Shown here one piece after another: positions 12,950 to 27,164 of a stretch of 64,000 bases of DNA. A model generated the notes under the pieces. The model was given only the letters and a program-made list of their open reading frames with translations, did not search any database and was not told the DNA's origin. The first letter of the stretch is position 1. Every line of letters starts with the position of its first letter. The stretch covers positions 93,310,001-93,374,000 of the forward strand of contig JBITNC010000001.1 in NCBI GenBank assembly GCA_050084985.1, in the 5' to 3' direction. This DNA comes from Nageia nagi (Eukaryota; Pinophyta). A program made the translations under genes and the position numbers.

Positions 12950-14200
12950 GGTTTAGGCCAGTGCTTCATAATGTGCATAAGGTACTTGATGAGGTTGATT
13001 GGATATGGTAGGAGGTGTTCAAGCTAGTAGCTATAGCATGCCTTCATATGATTATTATTGACTAGGCCTATTTGTACACATTAATGGAGCATTGGGATGC
13101 CTAATGTAACACCTTTTATTTCCCCATTGGGAGATGACCATCACCTTGAAGTATGTATATCATTTCTTCTAAGTGCTGATAGAGGGGATCATACTTACAA
13201 GGGCCTCCTATAGGAGTTAAATGATGTAGTAGATATTTAGCAACAACTGGTAAACTATTGGTACTGGTCATAGTGATGTTAATTATACAAATATGTATGA
13301 GGAGGGATTGCTAAAATATCAAGAGATGATCATGATGACTATTATCAATAACTTCTTACTTCCTAACACAAGTGGCCATAGGATCCCTTGGAACCTATTA
13401 GATATCATGCTCAATATTTTGGCCCCTACCATTCTTTAGCATAGGCATGGGAGCATGTGTATATGGTATGATCCTATATCCTACCACATAATGTACATAG
13501 TGATGTAGAGGTTGACCCAGAGGTACCCTTGGCCAAGAGGGATCTACCATATGCCTGATAATGGGCTAGAGACCATATGTTACCAAAGAGATGATCGCAT
13601 GAGGGTATATACACCTAGAAACATAGTATGTGGGCCAATTTATGTGTTGAGGATATTATCTACCAGCCATGGAGGGGAGGTCTAATGTGGGATAAGGATG
13701 TTGAGTGGTTGGAACATGTACATCAATCTTGTGACTTACATAGGAAGAGACCCAAATATGTAGAGATATTTATATTTAAGCATATCACATGAAAACATGG
13801 GATGTGATAGGACATCTCCTTTGAGCTTTAGCTATACTAACAAGTGGAGGTATAGGGAGACCTCCCACAAAGACACTATGTGGTACCAGATGATGCACTT
13901 GATGAAGACATTATGATTCCTAACATAGACTATGCAAGCATCATTGCTGAGTATGATGCATGGTGGGCACCTTAGTGGGAGAAAGTCATCATTGACAAGG
14001 TGCTACAAGCACCATCCCAAGTGGAATTAATAGTAGCAAAAGTGACACCAACACCAACAATGATAACCGTAGGATCAACCATAATAGTAGAGCCAATAGG
14101 TCCAAGAGAAAGAGAGGATGCTTAGGAGGAGGGGATGGATATCTACTTGATGGGTTTTTACATAATTTTAGATGCATTTATTTTACAATATGAGGCATAT
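12950..14200 (+). pseudogene. Plant mobile domain (PMD-like) relic, second copy, antisense in element B
   Basis: The plus-strand translation, with scattered stops, gives YTLMEHWDA, then CNTFYFPIGEMTITL at about 13075-13150, then a Val-Tyr block. This is close to the PMD signature of a WRPETHTFHLP-GEMTITL type followed by a leucine-rich block. Later pieces (around 13400-13900) fit the family's Trp/Pro-rich C-terminal half loosely. It lies downstream of B's integrase and opposite in strand, 1.6 kb from the 3' LTR. Tat-lineage elements are known to carry extra ORFs, some antisense, between pol and the 3' LTR. The copy is non-functional. The first half is a convincing match and the second half is weak. 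Confidence 0.6.
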
Positions 14201-17055
14201 GATGTATAGTTTCTTTAGGAGTTAGACATCACAATTATTAGTAGAGATAGGGCTTGCATAAAGAGGGATGCTATAGTTTCCAAAGATATACATTAGTAGA
14301 AGAGAGAGATGATATGGTTATGTAATGAGATGCCATAGTAGCCAAGAGGGATGGAATGTGAGAAAAAATTGAGGTAGCATAGGCAAATGGATAATGATAA
14401 GCATAACTACTTTTAATAATAATGAGGATATAGGTCCTATGAGTAGAGGCAGGTGTATAAACATATGACATCATAACAAGGGTCCTACAAGCTAAGGTAG
14501 GAGTCTAGATAGAGGGGGACATCATATCCAATATTAGTACCAATTGATATGAGAGCTATGGAGGAGGGAGGTCATGAGGGCTATCTTATTTCAAGATCAA
14601 TTAATAGAGGTAGGTATAGTGCTTATCGAGCCAACATTGGGTGGGAGGAGCCAATCAAGGAGTTAAAATTATACTCACATAGCAATGATAGAGTAGAGTG
14701 TTTGGAGGCCTAGTAGTATTAGGTCCACCAAGGTTGGTACACCATGTCCTATGTAGGTAGGAGTATTTAGGGTGCTGTAACTTCCAGGGAGATAGGGCAA
14801 GATGAGAAGACCATAAAGATTGATAGAGGGATTAAGAGAGATTCCCACTCCCTTGAGATAGGGAATGGGTGGCCAAAGTTGAGGCTTGGGTGTGGCCAAA
14901 CACAAATGTATATATCAATTTTTTTTAGGTGCTTACGAGTGTAAATGTTTGTATCATATATGTATTTTTGTGGGCATGTACATGTACATGAGACTATGAG
15001 ATATATTCATGATTTATGTATGGACCTAGAGTGACCTTTATGTATGATTCTTATGGTATATGTATGGATGACATACTTTGACTTTTTATGTGCTATGATA
15101 TGCATATTATTATGTGTTATGGACTCATGCATGTTACTATATGATGTGATACTACATGATGCTATGTTATGTGATGTGATTCTTATGCTATACTTTTATG
15201 CTTATGATGATACATGCCATGATGCCTACTGATGTGTATGCTTTGAATTACTTGTATATGTGAATAGACAATGCATCTACATGTATGGAATGCAAACAAT
15301 GTAAATGTATGTACAAAACACATATAAGTAATGAAGGAAAATGAATGAAACACATGGATGTATGGATAAAAAAAGAGAGATAAAAAAATGCTTTAAATAC
15401 ATGAGTTATGGATGACATGAATGTATACAATAAGCACAAAATAAATACATACATAGATGGATAATAAAATATAATTAATGCTTAAGTAATAAAATGAACA
15501 TACACACAATAAACATGAACAAAAATACCTAAAATGACCATTAAGTAAAAAGACAAAAATGATAAAAGTTAACCACGAAAAACAATGAGAAAAAAGAACA
15601 CATAAATGATAAAAGATACCTAAATAAGACAATGATTTGTAAGGAAAAATAATGATACATAACATACATTGTTGTATAAAAAATAAATGATAAAATCCAC
15701 AATAAAAGATAAATAGAACAATAATAAATAAGTGACAAACACCATTATCAAAGTGGGACACCCTTTAGTGATTATTAAAAGGGTGCCATTCTAAGTAGTC
15801 CCAAATTTAGAATTTGAAAAGATATCAAATGATGAGGTATGGACCTAAAATTTTATATAACAATCACATTTATATCAAAAAAGCACAAAAAATGATGAAT
15901 TTGGAAAAATACATTATTTGGCACTTCAAAAAGATAAATCAAATAGCCAATTTTTATAGGGTCCAAATTTCAAGACCTGTGTCCCTAAAATTTGAAACAT
16001 TGGCAAATGAGTTGAAAATGAAATGAAATTTAACGGGCTCACTCAAAATTACATAAAATGATCATAAAAGAATAACTTTAGAAAATAGATAATAAATGGC
16101 CATATTCACATACATGCTTACCAAGGCATCACATAAGGCTAAGTAGTGACTTAGGGCAAGCATAAAAACTATCAAAATGGAAAAAATGGATAAAATAGAA
16201 GCCATAGACATAAATACCAATGATAAATAAAGCATGTGAATATCATGACATGACTAAAGCAAATGATAAGACATAAAAATACAAGTGAAAAAAATGATAA
16301 GACAATAGATATGGCATCAAAGGATGTCAAAATGTGTCACATGTCATCTGTAACATAAGGACATACCTCAAAAACCATTATATTCACAACCTATGGTCAA
16401 ACCTAAGGGAATGAGAAAAAGGCAACTTGGTTGTGACCCAAGTGGTTATGACCTCATAGGGAATCATAGATGGGACATGATGACATAAGAAGTGAATAGA
16501 CATACAATGATGTCAATGATATGACAAGACACAAGAAATAGAAATTAATATCTTGGCTCCTATAGGTACATAAGGGACCTACTTCCATGCATATATAGGA
16601 CTATTCTTACTCAATTAGGGATTCCAAAGATAATGTCCAACAGTCAAACCTAGAAGAGGACCAAGCTTGATACTAAACAACATGATTGATGCAAGTGACA
16701 AAATATGATGATAAATGCATAATAAAAAAAATACATGACAAAGGATGGTTAGGGTATGAGTGACTATGCTCCTATCTTGTAGTGTGCATGAATACATGAT
16801 CACAAAAGGAGAGATACGATCGAGTATCAACTCTTGATGGGATGATTAAAATAAAAAAAAAGAGGTGAATGACACAAAGTGATAAAATGCCCAAGAAGAG
16901 GATAAATATCTACATGTAAGGTACCATCCCCCAACTCGATGTGAATGATAAGATAACATGATTAGGATAACATGAGAAAGAAAAAACAAAACAAAGTCTG
17001 ACAAGATGGACATACAATATGAAAAGAAAATATAAAGAATAAAAAATATGAATAT
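14201..17055. other. Element B tail between integrase and PMD relic
   Basis: I see no gene. Around 14930-15230 the plus strand is rich in TATG/GTATG words, and 15250-15760 is A-rich on the plus strand. That composition leaves long low-complexity frames open on the minus strand (15761-15393), made largely of Phe, Ile, Leu, Tyr and Cys. I reject these as genes. The region may hold the untranslated ends of the PMD gene and of pol. Confidence 0.5.
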
Positions 17056-20000
17056 GGATTATATTGATAGGCTCAAGTACTTCCTATCCTTCTAAATCTA
17101 TGAGATGGTACATACTCAATCCAATCTTGAATTTGACAATGTAGGGGCCTAGACAATTAGGAAAAAATGTGTCCCTAAGAGGATGCTCTATATGGGATTG
17201 CTATTGATTCTCTTTGAGAACAAGGTAACATAATTGAAACTCATGAGGATGAATCTTCTTATTGAATGCTCTCTTGAGATGCTCTTGATAAACCTTATGG
17301 TGCTCAATCACATCGATGCATCTCTTATCAAGCAAAGTAAGTTGATCCAATCAAGCTTGATGAGTCTCTTCATCAAGGATAAGGTCCTTGACCCAAACAA
17401 ACAAGGAAGGGATCTCAAGCATGAGAGGTATGTCAACCTCAACACCATATACAAGAGAGAAAAAAGTAGCACCCATGGAAATCTAAATGCTAGTGCAATA
17501 TGCCCACAAAGAATATAGAATATATTCATTCCAATTATGATGATTTTCATTGACTATTTTATTGAGAATTATGACAATCATATTAGTGGTTTTTTGTAGC
17601 TTGATCATTACCTTGAGGGTAATAAGGTGAGGAGAAGGATTGCTTGATATGATATTGATTATACATTCTCCTCACATGTTGATTCTTGAAATTAGGACCA
17701 TTATCAATAAGGATCCTAGAAAAAATACCAAATTGACATATGATATGAGTCTTTATAAAAGATGCATTCTTAGGACCCATGGTAGAGACTAAAGGAACCA
17801 TCTAGACCCACTTGGTAAGGTACTTAGTGGTAGTGATAATGAACTTATTACTGCTAGATGAAGGAGGGATGAACTAATTGATAAGATCAAAACCCCATTG
17901 GGTGAAAGGACACATGGCCTGTATAGGATAAAGAGGCTAAGATGGGATATGTTGAAGATGAGCATGTTGTTGATACTTGATGTACTTTTTGACATATTCA
18001 TTATAATCACACTCCATGGTGGGATAATAATAACCCATTTATAGGATATATTTAGTGATAGTAGTTATTTTAAAGTATCCACTACAAATGCCATCATGAT
18101 AATTTGATATGATAATTTGTTGGTTGTAAAGCTCAAGATAACAAAGAAGGAATCCATTAAAAGATCACTTATAGAGGACATCCCCTAAAAATGTGTACTA
18201 AGTAGTGCAATTCTTGAAATCATGCTTCACATTGGGAGACATGTTAAGAGAAGAGCATTCCACTTGAGGTACTCATGAAGTTGCTTATACTACAAGTCTC
18301 AAGACTCAAATGAGATATCATTAAAACTAGCTTCGGTGAGAGGAGAAGACAAAGGTGAATTAGGGGAGGACTCATTGATCATCACAACTTCCACATTTTG
18401 AACACATCAATGATGATTAGATGGAATAAGTGACCCTAAAGAAGCCATGGGGTATGAAAACCAATTGGAATACCTAAGGGCTGACTCGATCATATAGGCC
18501 TTAAAACACTTTAGGAGTTTAATTAAATCCTCTCTATAAGACTTAAGGAGTTCATTATGACATTGATAAAATTCAAGGATTTGGTTGATGACTAAAAAGA
18601 GAATCACCATAGATCTTGAGTCTCTCAATCTTAAGCTTGAGGTAAATCCTAAGAACTAGGATCAAGGCTTCATACTTCACATTATTATTGGTGCAAGGAA
18701 AAGCTAACTTAGAAGAATAGGGTATAGGGACACCCTTAGGCATGAAAGAAAATAACTTTTGCACCACCTTGTTGCTCACACTTGGATCGTTGAAATAAAT
18801 AGTCATGTCAATGACCTTGTGAGTATTGAAAAATTCTTCCTCATTAATCTTAATGATATCCTCATCAGGGAGATGGATATAGAGGAGAGAATTATTGGGA
18901 AAGGTTGATTCAACTAATTGATATACTATGACCTAATCCTTAATGGGTTTTTGAATAACAAACTCAAGGTCAAACTCAAAGAAAAACATGAGCTGCTTAG
19001 ATGTATAAGAATTATGATAAGTCTTTCTCATCATATGTTGGAGTGGATTATCATGAGAAATTATGTAAATTGTATTATTAAGCATTTAATGATGTAATTT
19101 ATTAGCTATGAAAACTATGGATAGAAAAATATGCTCTATATAAATATACCTAACCTCATAGGGTATGAATAAGGTAATAGAAGGCTTTCCTTGATCATTC
19201 TTTCAAGAAAGCATGAAACCTAAGGCAAAATCAATCACCAAAAGGTAAAGATAGAAAGGAAGACTATCTCTATAAGGAATAAATAGAGGAGGAGTGATGA
19301 TATAGCACTTAATATAATTAAAATCTTATTGACACTTCTCATTCCACTCAAAGTAAATGTGCTTCTTCAAGAACTTGTTGAAAGGATAATACTTATCCAA
19401 AAGTTGAGTGATAAAATGATGAATGGCTTGGAGTTTACCTTGAAGAATTCTCAAGGTTTTGATATTTTTAAGAGGCATATTGATTATGGATTTGACCTTT
19501 TTAGGGTTAATGACAATGCCTTGCTTGGACATGATGAAACCTAAAAGCATACCTAATGTGAAGAAGATGATGAAAGACCTTGGAAAGAACATCCTAATGT
19601 CCTTCATGTGTATTGGAGTTGGATAAAAGATCATCAATATAATTTTCCATAATATCATGCATCATGTCATGGAAGATATAAGTCATGGTTCTTTCATAGG
19701 TGATCATAGCATGCTTAAGATAAAAAGATATGATTCTATAGCAATAGGTTCCCCAAGGGGTGGTAAAGGCTATTTTATGTTGATATCTAGGACTAATCCA
19801 AATTTGATTGTAGCCAAAAAAACCATCCATAAGAGACAACATCTCATACCCCATGGTATAGTCAACCAAGATATAGATATTGGGTAGAAGAAAATTATCC
19901 TTAGGACATGCTTTGTGATCATGAAAATTCATGCAAATATGGATACGGCCATTGGGTTTACTAATAGGAACCATATTGGAAACCTACTTGGGGTAATTAA

Positions 20001-20240
20001 TAGGTTTGATAAAGCAATCCTTTAAAAGTTTTTGAATCTCATCTTTGATGAAAATGGATTGGGTTGGATTAACTTTCCTAGGCTTTTGGTTGATTGATTT
20101 GGTATCTGAATAAGTTATGATGTTATGCACTACAAGATTTGGGTCTATGCTTGGAATATCATCACAAGTAAATGCAAAGAGCTTACGATACTCAACTAAG
20201 ATAGATTTAGATAGGTCACATTTTGAATCAGTCAAAATAT
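17056..20240 (-). pseudogene. pol: Element B pol: RT, RNase H, aRNase H and integrase remnants
   Basis: Minus-strand pieces follow the order of a Tat-lineage polyprotein. RT begins near 20235 with NQKPRKVNP; then PISKPNGRIHICMNFHD, LMDGFFGYNQI, and the active-site block YIDDLL at about 19640. The RT-RNase H link has INPKKVKSI and a YFEWNEKCQ block (19540-19330). Classical RNase H lies at about 19300-18880. The archaeal-type RNase H has NNNVKYEALI and IYGDS at 18700-18620. Integrase has DNGPNF and SSPYYPQGN at 17710-17600, then a C-terminal part to about 17060 with an LGPY-like GPY/F motif. Stops and frameshifts interrupt every domain, and the gene is inactive. Confidence 0.85.
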
Positions 20241-22250
20241 CACCAACATAAATGATTTAGGATTCCCAAGGTCATCACTAATGTTAATCTTGATTAGACC
20301 CCCAATATTCATATGGGACCCTTCTTCATGTTTATTAAGGATGGGAAGATATGAATAATCATCCTTGATAGGATCAAAGACAAATGACACAAAACTCCAC
20401 AAAGATGCCTAACTAAAAGATAAATGAGGGAGAAGATAAACATCACATGGTGAAAAGAACCCTGATGGTGGCATGGATAAATCCACAAATTCAAAAATGC
20501 CAACAATCAAAGAGTCACCATCAAGGGGATGATACAAAGGATCTAACTCATGAAGAGAGAACATGTTGACCAAAATAACCAAGTTTGAAGATAAGAGGTC
20601 ATCAAAGAAATCCAAAGCAATATGATGAGATAAGACTGAATGACCAAAAAAAGACCAACATCATAACATCAAAAGATAATATGAATGTCAAGATTTGAAA
20701 ATCCCTCTTCAAGCACGAGATTTGGGATATTTTAAACTAAGGTCCCGCTTGTCATGACTAGCTTGAAAAGTAGTTTAAAGGCGTGAACCATACCTTGCTC
20801 ATACTTGCCTAATCAATAACCTTTCCATTTATAATGTTTAAAATATCATGTCACAAAGTGAGGACAAGATAAGTAGTTAATATTGGTACAAAATTCTCCT
20901 TCAAAGTATGGTCAAAAGGGACATCATACAGAGAATCAAGACTAGCATAAATAAAAAAGGATTGCTTGGCACTTTAGACTAAAGGAATTATAGACCTAAT
21001 AGCAGATGGAGGGATCTTGATGTTGGTGAAAATCCTTTAGTGATTAGATATTACATGATACATACTAATATGATATTCCCCCAAACTAAGGTTAGCATAT
21101 TACACCAAAATAGGGTAAGGTTTAGAATCATCATCATCATCATCTATTTGGATGATATGATCAAATGAAGAGGCATGACACTCTTCTTATTGAGAAGGTT
21201 AAATAGCATATCTGATGATTGATAAAGGTCATAAGGTTGGGGAACTTGATTATAGGACCAAGGTTGAGTGGGTTGGGTTGAAGATTCTTGATTGGAGGCT
21301 CAAACCTAATGACCATGATGATAAAGACATGATGGGTGATTTACCATTAGGATGTGTAGGGTGAGGTACATCCAATGGAGGTGATGAGGATGAAGGTGTT
21401 AACCCAAGATATTAACTGGATGAGAATTCAAGGATTGGGGACCTTGTGAACTATAGATGATTATTGATTGGATTATTATTCACAAGGATAGTGATGGGAA
21501 ACAAACTTGGCATAGAAAATGGATCGGTTGCTTGAATAAGGTTGTAATGGCTAAAGGGGTTAGGATCCACTAAAAATATAATGGATCTTACCACCATACA
21601 AGTACTTGAATCAATCATAACTCAAGGATAAACACCCTCCATATCATCAATCCAAGGTCAACCTAAAAAAATGTTATACTACATCTCACCCTCAATAACA
21701 TAACAAGTTGTAGGAACCAATTCACTCCAACCTTAATAGGAATCACAAACAACTCCCAAGGTGGTATACAAAGTGTTTTGAAGGCTTTAAGGCCAAAGTA
21801 GGAGCACTCAAGTATGATATAGGGATACCAAGATTCTAAAGTGTTGTTGTAGTGACCACATTGATACTAACCCATCATCAATCATGAATCTCTTAACTCC
21901 TTTACCATCTATGTATGCAAAAATGTAAATGGTTGGATGTTTATTATATGATCCTAGGGTATGATATATCTCATCCATATAGAAAGTGATAAAGAGCCTC
22001 ATATAGTCTTGAATTACCACATAAAAGTCACAAAGGCATTAGGATCATCATTATACAACTCAATGGTATTAAGGATATCATTCAAGGCATCCCTAAGAGC
22101 CTTGGATTGTTTATATAAATCCCATAAGGATAAATTAGTAGAGTTAACCATAATTGTTGCTCCAATTGATTTTGAACTATAATGGCTGGTCTAGAAGGCT
22201 ATGATGATACTATATATTGACTAGTTGCATGGGTTGTTATGCTCTTATGT
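20241..22250 (-). pseudogene. Element B protease and G-patch segment
   Basis: The minus strand shows a degraded aspartic protease around 21900-21640, with IDDG at the active site and a later LG.PWIDDMEG block. A degraded GLGR-type G-patch stretch lies at about 20880-20760. Positions and wording parallel relic A at 10200-8750, which supports the two being related elements. Stops are frequent. The assignment depends on the parallel with A and on placement between gag and RT. Confidence 0.6.
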
Positions 22251-25045
22251 CTCTAGATGGGGGTGCTCTCTCACCTCCATAATATGAAGTAGCAACATGA
22301 ATTGGTCTATGCCCATCATACCAATAAACTTAATGGGTAAGGGACCACCATGGGTTACTTGTATTAACTTGGAATCCATTGTAATTACTTGATTTATGTT
22401 GGTACTATGACCTAGTAAAGGATTTTGATATACTCCAAATCCCTATTAGGTTGAGCTTGAGGTGCTCTTGTGAATACATGACCATCATCAATTAATATTT
22501 GAATTGTGACCCTCAAATGTTGACACTTGTTGGTTGCATATCGTCTTTGATGATGGAAGGCACAAAAATCATCATCCCTATCCATTATGTCCTTGCACCA
22601 TTAAGATCCTCTTGTCTAATCTCATGAAGCATAATTAGTCCCAGCATCTAAAATCTTCTTTATATGCTCAATTGGATCTACTAATGGTGTCCAATTCCTT
22701 TATTATTGTGGTTCCTTGGTGGTATAGGAGGTATTGGTTGATTATTAGCTTCATTAGCTTGATTTCCTTGATTACTTTGATTATATTTCCCTTGGTATTA
22801 TTGTTGGTATTGGTATCTTGGTTTGATGTTCCTTTTCCTAAGAGGTGCTAGTTGTAAGATAGGTTGTGTTTGATTAACCACATGTGTGATTGATTTTCTT
22901 GTGGCCTAGGTTGAGATTGGTTAGAATTACCATCATTTATGCATATTTTGGTTATTATTATCCTTCTTCCTTAGCTTGATTTCACACTCTTAGATTTTGA
23001 CTTCTTCAACTAGCTTTGCTTGAGATAAGGCATCTTAAAGGTAATATTCGTTTAATTTTTAGGGTATAAGAAATGTGCTTGTGGCAACTCTTAGAGAACA
23101 ATTGACCAAATCTTGTTGAGGTAATTATAGGGCATATAAGCACAATAGTCTCAATGATATACATAATCTAATATAGAATCATCATCAAATTGGGATAACA
23201 TACTCAAATCCATGATAGAAGCTCTCTTTCTATGTTATCCAAATGACTAGAAATTGATTAGTCAATTGCTCAAAAGAGAAGATACTATGTTAAGACAAGT
23301 TATTATACCAATCCAAGTGTTTCCCCACTATGTCATAGGAAAGGTTCTCGACATGAGAACATCATCATTAGCTATGATGTAATAGTACTTGAATTGCCTT
23401 AGATGTTCCTTATAATCCTCCTTTCCATTGAATTATCCATCTTAGGGAATTCAAACTTATAAGGAAAAATCCTCAATAGGGATGTATGAATGGATTAGTT
23501 CATTACAAATGGACCCATAAGATAACTTAGCCTTTGCCTTGGCCATTTAGCCTTTATCTCTTGCAACTTCTTGAGAATCTCATCATGAGGAGTGGATGGA
23601 GGAAAAGACCCAACAAATTGATAGCCTAGATCTTTATAAAAAATTAGTTGCTTAAGTTTTCCCTTTAGGTTGGTAAACTTGTGTTGGGGAAACACTCACT
23701 TATGGTGTATGATGGGTTTTACTACAAACCATTGAGCACTTGGTTATGCAAACCTTGAGAAGGAAATTGAGTTTTTCCAAGATATGGATCTTGGACATGT
23801 TGAAAAGACTAGAAAATGTTTTGGTTGGGGGTAAGCCCCCTTGGTTAGGCACCAACATATGCTCATGTATGATTAGGATTTTAATAAGGGGCATGTGTTG
23901 GTATAACACATTGAGAAGAAGGAGAGCTTGAGTTAAAACATTAATATGACCTAAGGTGAGGAATTTGGGTGGTACATATGATGGAAAATTTTTAAGGATT
24001 AGGTCCTATTGGTTATTAGGAACTATAGGCTATTATTTATAGGATACATAAGGCTGATCAATGCTAGCAACTTAGGGAGGAGTTGAAATCCTAAGACTTG
24101 AGGTTGATGTTTACCTTGCTCTTGATGGGTGTCCATAACATGTGTAAATTTTTGGTCTTTTTGAATCCTATACTATTATTCAAACATTTTGGATCTCTCC
24201 TTATCATCATAATGGGAGCACTTGATGGTCTCAAAGTGAGGGGTTCAACTTATGGATGGGAAGATTGGATCAAAGGATCTACTTGAGAAATCAATGGATC
24301 TTAGGTAATGTTGATGAAAATTATTGAGCTTTCCTTAGAGGCAAGTGAGGAGGGAAAAAATAAGACCACTCTTTTCTTTCCAACTCATCATTATGGGCCT
24401 TCATCTTGTCAATATGGTAGTGGGAGCATTAGGATGCTCTTATTATTGCGGCTCAATAGAAGAGGATGGGATGTTAGAAGGTGAAGGAATGACATAGGAA
24501 AGATCATAATATAAATGATACTATAAGGATCATGAGGGGAATATATGTTTTAACTTATGGAGTTGAGTGGCCATAGTGACCACATGGGGTAAAAGGAGGC
24601 AATGGTTGTGACACCTTTTCTATTCTTCCATGGGTGGTGGAGGATTGGTCAAAGGTTGAATCTCCATGTTAGAGGCATGGGATGATGAAGGACTAGAACC
24701 AACAGTTGTTTAGCCTTAAATTGGTAAAAAATATCTTAGATACAAGGATCACTCATAAAGAGTTTCTCCATAGAGGGAGGGTCATCATGTATGGCCTCCA
24801 TATGACATGAATAACTATCATCACCATACAATGGATTTATATGCACACTTGCCTACAATTCTTTATAAATTGTGAACCCTCTTGAAATGAGAGATGGAAG
24901 CATGCCTAATGGGGAAGATGGGAAATAATATGGTTGGGAAACATGAGGTGATGGTGGTTGGGATGAAGAGTTGGATTTGTGAAGACTTGGTTTACTTAGC
25001 TCTAGCTTGTGCCCTTATGTCCATTAAAATATGGGATTCACCTTC
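22251..25045 (-). pseudogene. gag: Element B gag remnant
   Basis: Going down the minus strand, an N-terminal Pro/Ser-rich stretch starts near 25040, possibly at MESPILMDIRAQ. The capsid-like part lies at about 23700-22950 and includes LGYQFVGSFPPSTP and EILKKLQEIKAKWPRQ. A zinc-knuckle-like segment, CAFHHQRRYATNKC, is at about 22560-22500. Together they match a plant Tat gag in order and strand. Multiple stops are present. The N-terminal limit is uncertain. Confidence 0.6.
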
Positions 25046-26461
25046 CATACTAAGAACAAAGAAATGAATTAAACAAATAATATTGGATAAAATAAAGTAT
25101 CCCAATAGTGGCAAACAATAGAAAGAAAATAAAACATGAAGCCTATTTTTTTTATTATGATCTTATTTTAATGGATGCAAAGTTAAAACACACAACCCTA
25201 GGATGATCTTTTCAAGATATAAATCCTATATGAATAATAGAAATAGTGTGAAAGATAGAATGGTAATTATATTATCTAGTTGGTTCTTATTCAATTAGGA
25301 TAATTATCATGTTAATGAGATTGATTTTAAAGTTCTTTGACCTCTTGATTAGTTTTCTTAGATGAACCTAGCCAAGTATTTTTGGGTAAGGCTCAATCTC
25401 TAGGGGTATGAATCATTTAAGGGTTCAAATTAGGTTTTCAACTCTAATAATCATCTAACGATTAGGAATGGACCATGGTGGCCAAATCCATGTGTCCTTG
25501 TTCAACCCTAGACTTCGTGTTGATTAAATGCAAGTAAATAAAGCAAATATGAGATGCAACTAAATTCATGCAAAATGCAATTAATCCCTAAAATATTTAC
25601 TTTTTCCTTTTTCAAAATAAAAAATAAAATTATTTTAAAAGAAACACTCCCTCCTAAGAATTATTTCAATTTCACTAATGAAAGAAGTAAGATAAACTTT
25701 TTTTTTCAACTTTGTTTCTTTTCACTAGCAAAATAAAGAAAAAATAAATAAAATAAAGCCTTAGGATGCATACTAACACAAAGTCTTAGTCTAAAGCATG
25801 AAAAGAGGGATACAAACTTGGGGTCTCCCACTCACAAGCTCCCATTATTACAATACTTATAGTACAAGCTTTGATCCTAGCCTATGTGATGTAGACCAAC
25901 TAGTAGTACCAATCAGTGGACAATAAAATAATCGAATAAAAGGTCATAATGATCCTAGAGATTTTTAAAACCACATATAAAAGTGCTAAATAAAATAATA
26001 AGTTTAAACCCAAAAATTTAAATGCTGGTAGTGGACTACTGCCACCTAATTATAGGTATGAAAAGATACAACACATGCTAAAAAATGAAATAAACTAGCT
26101 AAAATCCTAAGATAACCCTAACTAGTATAGACTAGATTAGTGATAAAGAGGGGTTAGAGGGTTATAACTTGCTAAAAATGTTCATGTTATAACTCCTAGT
26201 TAGTATACTAAAGATAAACTAGACTCTAGGAACCAATTCAAAAAATTTGGTTGCTATTCTATTAATTTTTCTTGGCTTTAGATTTTTAGGGTTTTGTGTT
26301 GAACTTGTAAGCAATTTTCTCTAAACAAACTAGACCAAGTTAGTATGTGGAAGTACCTAAAAATAAAGAAAGAAAGGGTAAAAAAAATAACTAAAAATAA
26401 GAAGAAAAGGATAGAAAATTCCTCTATGGTTACAAATATTAGACCAAGGAATGTCCCACTA
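25046..26461. other. Element B leader between 5' LTR and gag
   Basis: Mostly A/T-rich with no recognisable domain on either strand. The bases left of the LTR (about 26440-26461) should hold the primer-binding site. On the minus strand they read TAGTGGGACATTCC, which I could not match confidently to a tRNA 3' end. Confidence 0.5.
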
Positions 26462-27164
26462 TGATCACCAATTAGTAGACAAGCTCCCAAGAGAGGCCAA
26501 ATGAGACCCCACACCCTTTTGAGAATGCCTACACTGCAATATCTAAAATATTGCTTGAAATATGATGAGATAATGATAAAAAGTTAAAATAGATATTCTG
26601 TTTAGATGTTTCCCCTTGTTATGCAATACCCTAGATGCCAAATAAGCTACAAAACAAATACAAAAGGGGATTTATAAGTTCCAGGTCCTAAAGACCCTAG
26701 AACCAAGCAAAATATAACTAGTTTGCTTGTAAACCTCCAAGCCTTGAGTCAACAAGGCATTCAAAAGTAGCTCAATGACTATAATGTAAGCTAACATGAA
26801 ACCCATAATGATTAAACTAGAGATTAAAATAAACTAAACTATCCTAGCCTAAGTCTATAAGAGACTAGCCTAGAAACACTAAAATGCAACCATAGATAAG
26901 TGGGTTAATATAATAACAAAAAATGGTATAGTAATATGCTCTTTAGTGACATTTGGAAATTACAAAAATATTATAAGAATGTTAGCCTCCATAAAAATCC
27001 AAAACACAAGAGTTTACCCAAGACTCCCTTTGTAAGATGAGGAAAATGGTTTCCTTTTTACCTTGGAAATGATGGGTGGAGCTCCAAATGGTATGTAGCA
27101 AGCTACAAAATTTAAGTACATAGTTAGGAGTAGGATGGAAATTTAAGAGCTCATGAATATTAAT
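26462..27164 (-). repeat. Element B right LTR (5' LTR), first part
   Basis: This corresponds to 10392 to about 11095 of the left LTR. It is cut at 27164 by element C, and the rest resumes at 39736. Shared phrases include TGCTTGAAATATGATGAG and TGGGTGGAGCTCCAAATGG. Confidence 0.85.
27160..27164. other. Left target-site duplication of element C
   Basis: TTAAT lies directly before the 5' LTR and is repeated exactly at 39731-39735 after the 3' LTR. This proves a single insertion event into the B LTR. Confidence 0.95.

Noticed and set aside
15248-15761. Minus-strand frames rich in Phe, Ile, Leu, Tyr and Cys that look like membrane proteins
   Set aside because: The plus strand here is A-rich and low in complexity, which yields hydrophobic minus-strand codons by composition alone. 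Overlapping frames show the same character.
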